Made by a program: the position numbers and the translations under genes. DNA of 64,000 nt. Origin: Craspedostauros australis. Lineage: Eukaryota > Bacillariophyta > Bacillariophyceae > Mastogloiales > Achnanthaceae. A model generated the notes under the pieces. That model saw only the letters and a list, made by a program, of their open reading frames with translations, was not told the origin of the DNA and made no database searches. Of this stretch, positions 43,801 to 51,608 are shown in pieces. The DNA is taken from contig JAMXDE010000015.1 in NCBI GenBank assembly GCA_026770025.1, forward strand, positions 620,001 through 684,000. Reading direction: 5' to 3'. Every line of letters starts with the position of its first letter. The first letter of the stretch is position 1.

Positions 43801-45152
43801 TTGGCGCTTGGATTCTGGACGGCGTTGTTGGCGTACGAGTACCTGGGCACGTTGCTGTCTCTGGTACGCCTGATGGCATGCCAGCGATTTCCGCGCACTT
43901 CGTTTTCGTACGACGCCTCGGCCTTGTTGCAGATTGCCATCCATGTGAGATCTTTTGCGGCAAGCTGGGGGCGAGCGTACTCGTACGTGAAGACGGGGAG
44001 ACGCATGAGGATTTCCTCAAGGTTATCCTTCATCACATAGAGAGGACGTCGGTACTGTTCACCAGACCGGATCTGTCCTCCAGCCTGCAGGAAGGCGTCG
44101 AGGATCGTTCGGAGGAGACGAAGGTCGAAGCGACCGGCGTCGTCGAGGCGCTTGCAAAGAGCACGGAGGTGGACTGCCATGAGACCAACGTTCTCGTTTG
44201 GAAAACGTCTGCAGTTGACTTCGCGGATCTTGGCTGCGAGGGCGTCTTGTTCATCCAAGGAGTTGGCCGAGTTGCTGTTCATGAACTCAACGAAGAGAGT
44301 GATGAAGTTATCGTGGAACTTCGGCTCGATTCGGTTCATGAGTTGGTCTTCGAGGGCTGGATCAAGACTGTCACGGAAGAACGCTGAGGCTGTCTCGTTG
44401 TTCTGGACGTCGTAGTGATCCCACTTCAGATGGAACTCGTCGAAGTGCTTGGTGGCATCTTCAAGAGTGAAGGCGGCTGGTGAGTCCAAGACGCAAGTCA
44501 TTCCTGACTCTGCGTTGGCGTCAGCGATGTACGCCATGGTGAGGAGTCCGGTTCTTGCCATGTGGTTTCGCACCAGGCGAATGAACTGCTGGATGTTCCC
44601 TCCTTTCTTGAACTTGTCGGTGAGTCCTTGCTCTCGCTTGGACTGGTTGGTTGAGTCAGCACCGTTATGGAGGATTCTCTGTTGTTGAGAGTTGGTCCAC
44701 CTGGTGTGTGACTCGTCTTGGAGGCCCGTCCAATGCCCGTTCGGCGCGCCTGCGGTCCAGGGCACCCAGTTGCGTCCTTGCTTGAGGATACCTCCCATGA
44801 TGGGAACGGTTGGTTTCCCAGAGAGGTCGTGGTCGTCGTCTTCGCTGTCCTCTTCTGACTTTCTGCTCTTCTTGGGCATGGGGGTTTCCATGTCGAAGAT
44901 GCTGTCGCCGAGGAAGGACTGTTCCGTTCGAGGTCTTGTGTCGCCAGCGGAGCGGCTGCGCTCGAGACCGGGACGGCTTGGGGTCGTGGTGGCTGTCGCC
45001 GCTGCTTGGGCAGTGGCTATGGCCGCGTTTGCTGCTTCTGCAGCGGCTTCGGCCGCCAACGTCGCCTGTGTGAGGCGAGCGTTCTCAACCGTGATCGCTT
45101 CGAGCTGCGCTTGCAGCTCTTCCAGCGTGGCAGGAGTTGTCTCTTCCGCCAT
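37887..45152 (-). CDS. Copia A Gag-Pol polyprotein (2421 residues)
   Basis: Single intact frame from ATG 45152. Order: N-terminal coiled coil (Glu/Ala/Gln rich, about 8-55); capsid-like helical region; a zinc-knuckle-like CAKC...H...H (about 506-520); a hydrophobic segment with two or three probable TM helices (about 564-622); aspartic protease with WDSGAS (D812). Then HYRLGHLS...CAAC zinc region; integrase DDE D1055 (SVDHFV), D1129 (LSDNAT), E1165 (AERSIRT); a long Ser/Pro-rich linker; reverse transcriptase with LYVDD (D2092 first); RNase H (SRTGYLITLGG, then STMESEYAAL and a final ADIFTKGL). Gag and Pol are one ORF without stop or frameshift, so Gag:Pol ratio must be set by other means, as in classic copia. 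Length is well above the usual 1400-1600 residues because of the long N-terminal part and linker. Confidence 0.93.
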   Translation of the reverse strand: MAEETTPATLEELQAQLEAITVENARLTQATLAAEAAAEAANAAIATAQAAATATTTPSRPGLERSRSAGDTRPRTEQSFLGDSIFDMETPMPKKSRKSEEDSEDDDHDLSGKPTVPIMGGILKQGRNWVPWTAGAPNGHWTGLQDESHTRWTNSQQQRILHNGADSTNQSKREQGLTDKFKKGGNIQQFIRLVRNHMARTGLLTMAYIADANAESGMTCVLDSPAAFTLEDATKHFDEFHLKWDHYDVQNNETASAFFRDSLDPALEDQLMNRIEPKFHDNFITLFVEFMNSNSANSLDEQDALAAKIREVNCRRFPNENVGLMAVHLRALCKRLDDAGRFDLRLLRTILDAFLQAGGQIRSGEQYRRPLYVMKDNLEEILMRLPVFTYEYARPQLAAKDLTWMAICNKAEASYENEVRGNRWHAIRRTRDSNVPRYSYANNAVQNPSANVLEQHKGFSKNDGRRNNFKKPKERDAKRNASQGWSSKAPKPGEPQRKLVNDKTFMWCAKCRRWRLSHNTESHQDNFKFKAKAKGKQAPKQDNLSIDMAAWTCFTAASSQDEDTWWSLVWNLFTSFNYFGSIVGMVLLFASLQVITIGVEYGWYIAAANAWMLIAVTLLLLHTNVPRRPDSINSADLVYNKARVKERYKQVHKRPTHFNGAVKRSLYDLVMESLDPDGPKPVNVSKGNSPRTKRVWRPQARTKTRNHRSKRRHWNQSKNSTYGKNQTPTTAKLPRQEGRTSSISRNLWSLYPTRGIDLMYDRSQKQQCDNDMPALLTLQGLASFFSNRNAFASPAKAESYLSPDAPFELVWDSGASISVTNDLNDFCSTPSPPPRPTFLNGFLKKIQVNALGTVEWYVLDVTGSPRKLRLPAFHVPESKVKLISTSSLLEEYQGETIVFNKSSCKLSGILGNDDRNAIVANYKKSTRLPTSVGYSADNIHDVPAALTSIVSTVSDHNVNLTQPQKELLRWHYRLGHLSFSRVKFLLRSGTLTGSESSRKMHTAAARVTSLPLCAACQFGKLHRRPSPGITQHVVRDRQGVLRTDHLFPGQQVSVDHFVGRTPGRLFSGRGKGDPNEMYKGGAIFVDHASGYIHVEPVAALTTHATLEAKERFELMCRDVGVPVRSYLSDNATTFTSPEYSKHLEIFHQVHRFAGVGAHHHNGIAERSIRTIVSMARTMMMHQSIHWPTMFDAQLWPMAVVHAAYIYNRVPNPATGLTPYDVLSRIRLPLKQLHNLHVWGSPVYVLNKALADGRKIPRWEPRGERYVNMGLSTKHASTVPLVLSPRTGSITPQFHVVFDDWFATIATDLKQLPSYQSEEWTRMFGDTTFQYPFDDDDVESMEQDDIFASDTRDHNRLQRNDDNTPPPSFDTRNQQTIRERTPQVLAKGSQPMTQQIPDLMSEALAPPMPVSEGANRQMSSTEGAPDESPVPDSTIESPDQRTLQPQLSSPLRESPTLELATPLPLPAPTPIQTSSTPPMIPKSEPTPERPQSTRIRKQPKRFTYARMGGKAAWLDDEDTDDYYFCPAVATLEEIEQAATPRELHPDSSSIITFSQAIVDCLHTIEPLQRKGSDSLSIDLHQFKVDAHYLLRRLRGRFNTLNPQPTNVVLPTFAPKAAEVEEASINMADWWQPDPDNMTEEGATPFQETYNNFHSDMEDHFEKDLNSVFLNEDLLRLATDHAVEQFVEKLSTFISTGTMEPHFDALDFMSKAKSGPWYYQDPEHLMNQGYLPPKSAYNAEAFVQRTRSVWNAMIENHHYRLAFELLRRQVTTIRPGPWPLPSEYEIEQFVQGMIESNTAPLTSAPATRSANKGSMLDIDSSSTLDINPSFILDTAKCIPPTTWANIEQHAYSVAIIEPQKDATNYPTYVDNRMISYFAAGGDLEIAERTSVYKASNTDPDTLSFDEAIRDDNKDEWMQAAEKEIRDLTEKGTWEEVKKIDIKNDRIFPGTWVFRRKRLPDGTIKKYKGRWCCRGDLMQEDSSTYAPVVAWSSVRIFLSTSIVMGWTTTSIDFTNAFVQASIHKPVYLHLPRGFKSTKGPDTCLKLRKSLYGLTIAPRLWYEHLIRALTTIGFKACDQEQCLFIKKDIMIVLYVDDAGIASKTKQAADDFIKSMRDLGFELTQEGSFTEFLGIELSRDPKADTVHLRQPGLIKKILATTKMTNCSPCPVPTTQLALGQCKHEPPMNEPWNYRSVVGMLLYLTTNTRPDLAFAVSQVARFGSDPRRSHAKAVKRIMRYLKHTEDKGTIVRPTGQLDLKCYVDADFAGLYGREDSKDPVSVKSRTGYLITLGGCPLIWKSKLQTEIALSTMESEYAALSLAMRTLIPIQQLIRQVINNAGTTMPLHTNLQCTVFEDNQACISLATNHQPTARTKHFLTKWHFFWYWVKAGFIYIQHIATPEQLADIFTKGLSIAVFEYLRFKIMGW

Positions 45153-45579
45153 GATGGATGACGGGGACTTCTCGAATAGTCTTCGGACTTCGAGGGGATC
45201 GATCTGTTTGCCTTCTCTTGCTCTTGCTCGACTTCACTTCGTTGGGAAGGTGTGCACTGAAGTTCGATGCAGGCTTGGAGGGGCTCGCACTCGGTCGGCG
45301 AGTGCGGTTATTGCTTGCTTTGGCAGAGGCTACTGAAGTTCGACCTTGGGTCGCTTACCTTCAGCTGGGACTTTTGTCCTCTTGAGTGGCTCGGTTTTCG
45401 AGCGGTGGGGATCTGATTTCAGATCAGATGCATGCGGTGAGGACGTGGTCCTTGTTGGAAGCTCGGTCTTCGAGCTGTGCCTTTTGGCTTCGTCTCAGAG
45501 AGACTCTTGCGATCGGTTGGCAGAGGAAGATGCTCGGTGGAGTTGATAAGAGAGTATTTGGCAACCACTCGCAGCTACC
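45153..45579 (-). promoter_or_regulatory. Copia A leader with primer-binding site
   Basis: 427 bp between 5' LTR and ATG. Just after the LTR the minus strand reads TGGTAGCTGCGAGTGGTTGC (45561-45580). Its complement ends in CGCAGCUACCA with U72 and A73, implying A1:U72 as in eukaryotic initiator tRNA-Met. The leader otherwise has no ORF. Confidence 0.7.
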
Positions 45580-46266
45580 AGTTAGGATTCGTGCGTAGGC
45601 GTCGCGAATCGGTGGAGAATGCCTCGTGAATCTGCCGGCTTCGGGATAGCCGTGTGATGCAGTTCAAGAGAGGTGTGCTGTTTGAATAGTTATAACTTGT
45701 AACGATGAGAAGTAGAGTGCTTTGTAGCTAATCCTTGTCCGTTATTATGAGTTAGCTTATTGGTGTTAGTAGGGTGAAGAAACGATGCCACACAACTTGG
45801 CGAGACCCTGCACTGATGCACTTGATTCAGTGCAACAGAGTAGACAGTCAATACAGTACCTTGCTCTCCGCACATGTAGTTACACTGCAGTGTAGGTCAT
45901 GACAATCAGTGGTGACGGTCATGAAGCAGTGGCTGTGGCTGAAGCTGACACTCGGATTCCATTGCTTGAGTTGAAGCAAGTTGGATACGCATGCTGAGAC
46001 CACGGTGGTAGTGTGGTGGTCATCAGCAATGAAGGAATCGAGATAAGTTTTAGTAAGGAGGATCTGAAGAGCATATAGTTCCCAGGTGGGGTGTGAGTCA
46101 GGTCGGTCAGGTTTGAGTCATGATGGATTCGTGAATGGAGGAGAGAAAGGAGGAGAAAAAGGTTTGGTGGTCAATCAAGTCGGAAGATTTCGCGCCAAAA
46201 CAGGAATTTCTCCCATCGGGTTGATACCGTGTTCGGTACTAGTCTGTCCCTCATTGAATCTCAACT
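45580..46266 (-). repeat. 5' LTR of copia A
   Basis: 687 bp partner of 37117-37803. In minus-strand reading it begins AGTTGAGATTC and ends CCTAACT, and drives the polyprotein. Confidence 0.95.
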
Positions 46267-46271
46267 AGCTC

Positions 46272-47357
46272 TGTACCTTTTTCTGCTACCGTATTGCTCC
46301 TCTGCAAACCTGTTCTGCTGTTCTGCATATTTTGCCGCCTTCCTTCCAATGGCTTTGTTCGCGAAGTTTAAATCCGCTTCGAACAGCACTATCGTCCTGA
46401 TTTTGTTGGCACAGAAGTTGTTGGCCTTCTTCATTAACTCCACATCTGTACCCCTTCTCCAACGCTGGTACAAATAGCCGATTTTAATAGCTATCGATGT
46501 CATGCTCGCCTCAAACTCCGAGTTTGCTTGATGGTACGCAATGGCTTTGAAATGTCCGAAATGTAGGCTGGATGGCCCTGCCGACGTGTCCTCTTTTGCT
46601 CTTTTCCAGCCTTGCTGGAATTCTTCCGTGATCATGCCCGCTGGTATTGCTGCCTGTGCTACCGACTTCATCCCTCGCAGCAACCTCTTCGCTCTGTCAT
46701 CCACCCACTCTGTTGGCTGATACTCTCCCTGCAGCATTAGTTCTGCTGCCTCTGTCACTCCCAGGTACCCGAACTGCCTCGCCAACTGGCCATGCATGAA
46801 CGGTGTCTCCTCTGTCTGTCTGAACCTTCTCTTGTTCTCTGCCATGCATCCCTTCTCTATTTCTTCCTTGCTTGTCCGCTCCACCCAGTTTCCATTCCCG
46901 TCTGGAGCCACCACCATTGATATTCCTGCTGTTGCCTGCCCCCCCCCCCCCCCCGTCGCTGTTCGGATCCTTCTATACGTTGCTCTCACTTTCTCTCTTT
47001 CTTCCTCAGCTGCCATAGTTGTTGTTCTGTCGCCTCCTTCCGTGTCCCTTGTGCTTCGCTGCTCGCTTTCTGCCCTTTTCTTTCCGCTCTCCACCGTGCC
47101 TCCCCTGCTCCTCTCGTTGCCACCAACTTTTCCAACCATTTTTCTCTCACTTTTGTCGCCATTGTTCAAAATTGCTTCAACGCCACAAATGCTTCCTTCT
47201 GTTCGTCCTCCAATTCATTGGCGCTCACTCTCATCAACTCCTTGACTCTCCTGTCTTTATTGGATTGCTTTGCTAGCCTCACAATGACTGTGGACAAAAT
47301 GTTGACGCCCTTCCTCTTCCTTGTGATATTGTGCCACAATCCTTTCCTCGCCTCCAC
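46272..47357 (-). pseudogene. Non-LTR-type reverse transcriptase relic, upstream part
   Basis: Minus-strand coding sequence of the region before the RT palm: a charged Arg/Glu/Lys part (47169-46970), QLARQFGYLGVTEAAEL, a helical part containing DTSAGPSSLHFGH, then IVLFEADLNFANKAIGR and FAEEQYGSRKRYRA, where copia A inserts. Continuing across the insertion (46272 to 37111) restores frame into the downstream part. A stop near 47166 and a 16-C run at 46939-46954 show decay. At 47357 it is cut again by the LTR of copia B. Such RT genes with an EEQYGSRK block recur in algal and protist genomes. Not functional here. Confidence 0.78.
46939..46954. repeat. Poly(C) run of 16
   Basis: Sixteen consecutive C within the RT relic, encoding poly-Gly on the minus strand. 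A likely slippage site. Confidence 0.9.
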
Positions 47358-47956
47358 TGTCGGAATGTGTGTACTCGGATGTGTATGCATCAGTCACACT
47401 TGCTTGCCATCATCTAGACTATTTGGTGGCGGAATCACGACACAAAACTATGACGTCACAGCGATACCATCGCTGTACCATGAGAACACTGCGATACTAC
47501 GGCGCCAGGATACCGCGATACCAGCGGATACCACAGTATCCACCACACGTGACATCACATCAAGACCTTACCTACCAGGTCTACAGGAATGAAATATGTT
47601 TTGAACATTCCACCAGATTCGATCAATCATCAGATTCGATCAATCATCGGATTCGATCAATCATCAGATTCGATCAATCATCAGATTCGACCAATCATCG
47701 GATTCAACAAAACCAGAGAGACGACAATGTTGACAATCAAGTCAACATCAACGAGCAACATGAGAGCAATGTGCATGGAGGTGCAAGAGGATTGCACCAA
47801 GCAATGAGAGCAAAGAAGAGATGGATCAAGAGAGCATCTTGATCATCTCATTCCTCACGCTCGCTCATCAACAATCAATAGCAATAACAGTAACAGAAAC
47901 ACTTTGAGAAAGAGTGTTGACTACTACCGATTCTCCGTGCGCGGAGCCTTCCAACA
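47358..47956 (+). repeat. 5' LTR of copia B
   Basis: 599 bp, TG...CA. It resembles the 27058-27841 LTR only at the ends. It contains a 17 bp minisatellite (47616-47705). Confidence 0.75.
47616..47705 (+). repeat. 17 bp minisatellite in the copia B LTR
   Basis: Five tandem copies of GATTCGATCAATCATCA/G plus five bases of a sixth, almost invariant. Confidence 0.95.
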
Positions 47957-48103
47957 CGTTTATAAACGTTAGCACCAGGGAAGCCCTGTGCAAGGAGAGA
48001 TCGAAGAGCAAGAGACGCTGCATGAGCGACGAGCGAGAGACGAGCTAGCTTACCCTCTCACGCGAGTGATCGAGGACGAGGCGAGAAGCGAAACGAGCGC
48101 TGA

Positions 48104-50877
48104 ATGAGCGAAGAAACCGAGGAGACTGCATTCCCTCTCACACCAGTGATCGAGGACGAGACCGAGGGAGACGAGGACGAGACTCTGAACCTCACGCGAG
48201 AAGGAGCGGGTGCGCCCATCCAACAACCAAGAGCTCAGCAAGGAGCTATCATCGAGACAGAAGCAGAGCAAGCTGCACGAAGAGCCGGCGCAGAGACGCG
48301 GCAGAGAGACCAGCCGAGACCGACATCGGCATCAACAGGACAACCCACATCGACTCCATCACAGCGAGTGTTCAAAGTGGAAGCGTACGAGACAGAAGTA
48401 CAGCAGACGGAAACAGAAGGCAGGGGTAGCGCGTCAGAGAAAGACAGCGGCATCGATCCCCTCGCGTCGAACGACAACGAAGAGTCAGAGAGAGAAGAGA
48501 GCCAATCGACAGGCGGCACACGAGACACGAGCAAGCAGGCAACAACGAGAAAGAAGATGACGAAGGACACATACAAGAGGCGCAAGGCCCCACTCTTCAG
48601 CGGAAAGAAGGAAGACTACAATGCGTGGGAATCGCAAGCCAAGGCGTACGCGCGTACGCAGCGATACAAGGACATCATGATGGGAGAGAAGCCCATCCCG
48701 ACGAAAGGAGACATCGAGAAAGAGAGCGACGAAGAGAAGAGGGAGGCCCTCGAAGAGACGCGCGAACTGGCGCTGGACTGCTTCAGCGATCTGATCCTGA
48801 TGATGGATGCAGAGCAAGGAACTGGAAAGCAGGCGATCCAGCTGATCAACCAATGCTGCGACGAGCAGCACCCCGAGGGGAACCCAGCGGCAGCATGGAA
48901 GATGCTGAAGGAGAAGTACCAGCCGACCGACGCGTCCACGGTGCTGCGGCTGAAGCGCCAGTTCAACACGGAACGCATGGCGAGGGATACGGATCCCGAC
49001 ATCTACGTCACACGGCTTGAGCTGCTCCGCACTCGCCTCCAAGAGGTGAAATACGAGATCAGTGAGAGAGAGCTGATCATGCAAGTGCTCAGCAGCCTCA
49101 GCAAGGACTATGACGACGAAGTGAGCAACTTCGAATACCAACTGCAGATGGGTCCAGAGAAGGTGACAATCGAGGCCATCCGAAATGTGCTGAACTACAG
49201 ATACTCCAAGCTCCAAGGTGGAAAGGCGTACGTGGACGACTTCGCGGATACTGGCAGCAAGCGCGACGACGCGGCGATGGCTGCGACAGGCGGATTCAAG
49301 GGCAACTGCCACAACTGCGGAAAGTACGGCCATCGGTCTGCGAATTGTCCAGACAGAAAGCAAGCGGCCGACAACAACAACAACCATCAATCCAACAACG
49401 GCCGACGAGGAGGCTACAACAACAGAGGCAACCGAAGAGATCAGCGCGGCAATCAAGGCAACCGCGGCAACAGAGGAAGAGGTCGAGGCAGCGGCTTCAG
49501 TGGGAAGTGCCATTACTGTGGCATCCCAGGACATCGAGAGGCAGACTGCAGGAAGAAAAAGTTCAACGAAAAGAGAAAACAGGAAGAGCAAGGAAGCACG
49601 GCACAAGACGGCACCGATGACAGATTCGAGATGGTGATGACCACTCTCGACACACCCACGAACACTCACACCGCCTATGCCGTCGATGATTCATTCTTTG
49701 ATACCTTCCAACACCGTCCAGGAATAGACGAGGTCCACGACGACACGAGCATCCCAGAATGGCTCAACGACGGACCAATCATCCACGAGGTGACGCTCGA
49801 CAACGAGCCTCGTTTTGATCTCGATTTCGATTATTGCCTTAACACGCACGACTTGCCGAGCAACGGCAACCGAGAAGAAGACCCCGAGGAGGATATCGAT
49901 ATCCTCGCCATGGAGGAAGCCGGGGAGCCCCCAATTGAGCAAGACATGCTCCTGGACGACAATCTCTTCGAAGAGGCGTCAGCTGCTGGCTCCGCCGAAG
50001 AAGAGATCGCTCAAGACGACGGAGATGACGACAGCGACGCAACCTGGCAACCAGCCGTCGGGTACAGATTCCGTCCTCCCAGACCAGAAGGTCAACGAGT
50101 CTTCAACAACCACGAAGACGTGATCCTCCCAACCGGCCTACGCTTTGGGCCCACGGACTTCTTCAACCAACGAGGAGCGCACGGCAGGCATGACACTGTG
50201 CCGTACCCAACTTTCACGGCCGAGATCAAACAGCGCGAACTGATCGGCAACGCCATCCTCAACGCGGCCTGCAACCTGTTCCCGAACAATCGACGTGTGC
50301 AGATGGCATTCGTGGGACGAGTGTCAACAATGTTCGTCAGGGCAGAGCTTCTGTCCATTGAGGAGATCCTGGCCAACAGCATGATTCTCAACAGGATCCT
50401 CGAACAGTACCGCCAACCACCGCTGAGCATCATGGAGCGGCACTTCATCCTCGGAGGATGCATGGTGACACTCCTTCACCACCGACCACAGGAGAGGCGA
50501 CCTGAGCCACCACGACAAGCAAGACCGGAGCCGCCACAGCAAGCAGAACAACGCCCTCCAATCGATTGGGGCGATTGCAGCACGAGCGAATCATCCGATG
50601 ATGATGACGATTCCTCCTACGACGACGAGCTGGCAATCATGGTCGTGGATCGCACGCGCTTTCGTGCATCCGACCACCACACCGACACACCTGATCAACA
50701 CACATGGCTCGCCGACAGTGGAGCCTCATGCCACATTGTGAATTCGGACAAGGGGATGTTCAACGTCTGCCACATCCAATCCTTCGTGAAGGTCGGTGAC
50801 AACACACAACTCAACTCACCAAAGATGGGATCCATCTATCTCCGAGTGAAGCAACGCGATAACACACAGCGTGATAG
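48104..50877 (+). pseudogene. Copia B Gag-protease, truncated by insertion of copia C
   Basis: ATG 48104 opens a gag (MSEETEETA) with an acidic, Arg/Gln-rich N-terminal part. A UBN2/retrotransposon-gag domain follows (FSGKKEDYNAWESQAKAYAR, then YVTRLELLRTRLQEVKYEISE). Two CCHC zinc knuckles come next: CHNCGKYGHRSANC (about residue 402) and CHYCGIPGHREADC (about 469). A long acidic linker leads to the protease start WLADSGASCHIV (about residue 869). Homology ends at base 50877; the frame runs into the copia C LTR and stops at 51010. Same family as the gag at 27924, so copia B shows what the complete relative looked like. Integrase, RT and RNase H are displaced or lost. Confidence 0.9.
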
Positions 50878-51584
50878 ACAGCAATTACACACAGGACAAG
50901 AAGGGGAGCACCAAACACTGCACTTACTACGCCGCCAGGGTGATCAAGCCAAGAGGTGGAGTTGGTGTGTTTGGTGTATTTGGTTGCTATGTTATTGGTG
51001 TGTCAATTGATGATTGAGTGTGAATTATGAGATGATGATCTCCTATTTCTAATGATGGTGCCTATTGCACGGTTGCTAACATGCTGCTCGATTACCTCGT
51101 GGTTTATCTCGCAGTCTTTCCTAAAACATTGCCCAAGATGGCATGTTGATTTACACGATATCCCATGTTATTCTTGCCCTTGGGTCTTTCTTCATCTCTC
51201 CTGGTCTTGCCTAATCTTGACCTCTGTTTGATCACATATGGATTGATCCGTCTACGTCGACGGGGTGCATGCATCACCCCTGACGATGTTGTTTTGGATC
51301 CTAAGTATTGTTGCCACGTGCTCGATGATGCACTCGGCATGGCTAGACAGGTCAGCGTACCATGACTAAAACATAATCTCGATTCCGAGGATCACAATGA
51401 CCGATCCTCTGACGTCATACGATGATGTCAGTGCCTACGTCATGTTCGATGACCGTAGTGACCGAATATCAATCGTGTATCAAGACTCACTCGACTATAC
51501 TCTCAAATCGAGTCGAATCAAAAAATAGTGAATCACGTTTCAGTCATGGGAGATGGGTACCTAATTTCGATCTAGATGTTGATA
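50878..51584 (-). repeat. 3' LTR of copia C
   Basis: 580 bp (50878-51457) are identical to 58623-59202. The extension to 51584 is inferred from the polypurine tract directly before it. Confidence 0.7.
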
Positions 51585-51608
51585 CTCCCCTATAGTCGGG
51601 AGTCTTGT

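Larger units (their letters stand above)
37117..46266 (-). mobile_element. Copia A: complete, recently inserted 9.15 kb Ty1/copia retrotransposon
   Basis: Two LTRs of 687 bp each, identical on reading (37117-37803 and 45580-46266), enclose one intact polyprotein on the minus strand. AGCTC flanks both sides (37112-37116 and 46267-46271), a 5 bp target duplication. The insertion splits the reverse-transcriptase relic. LTR termini are AGTT...AACT, not TG...CA. Polypurine GAGAGGGAG precedes the 3' LTR. A primer-binding site directly follows the 5' LTR. Identical LTRs and an intact ORF imply recent transposition. Confidence 0.95.
47358..50877 (+). mobile_element. Copia B: 5' part of a Ty1/copia element, interrupted
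   Basis: The 5' LTR (47358-47956) begins TGTCGGAATGTG and ends CTTCCAACA. A leader like that of the 27058 element and a gag-protease frame follow. The element stops abruptly at 50877, where the LTR of copia C begins; the rest of pol is not in the window. The left end cuts the RT relic; its flanking five bases are TCCAC (47353-47357). Confidence 0.85.

Noticed and set aside
47589-47842. ORFs across the LTR minisatellite
   Set aside because: Translation of a 17 bp tandem repeat in different frames, not a gene.
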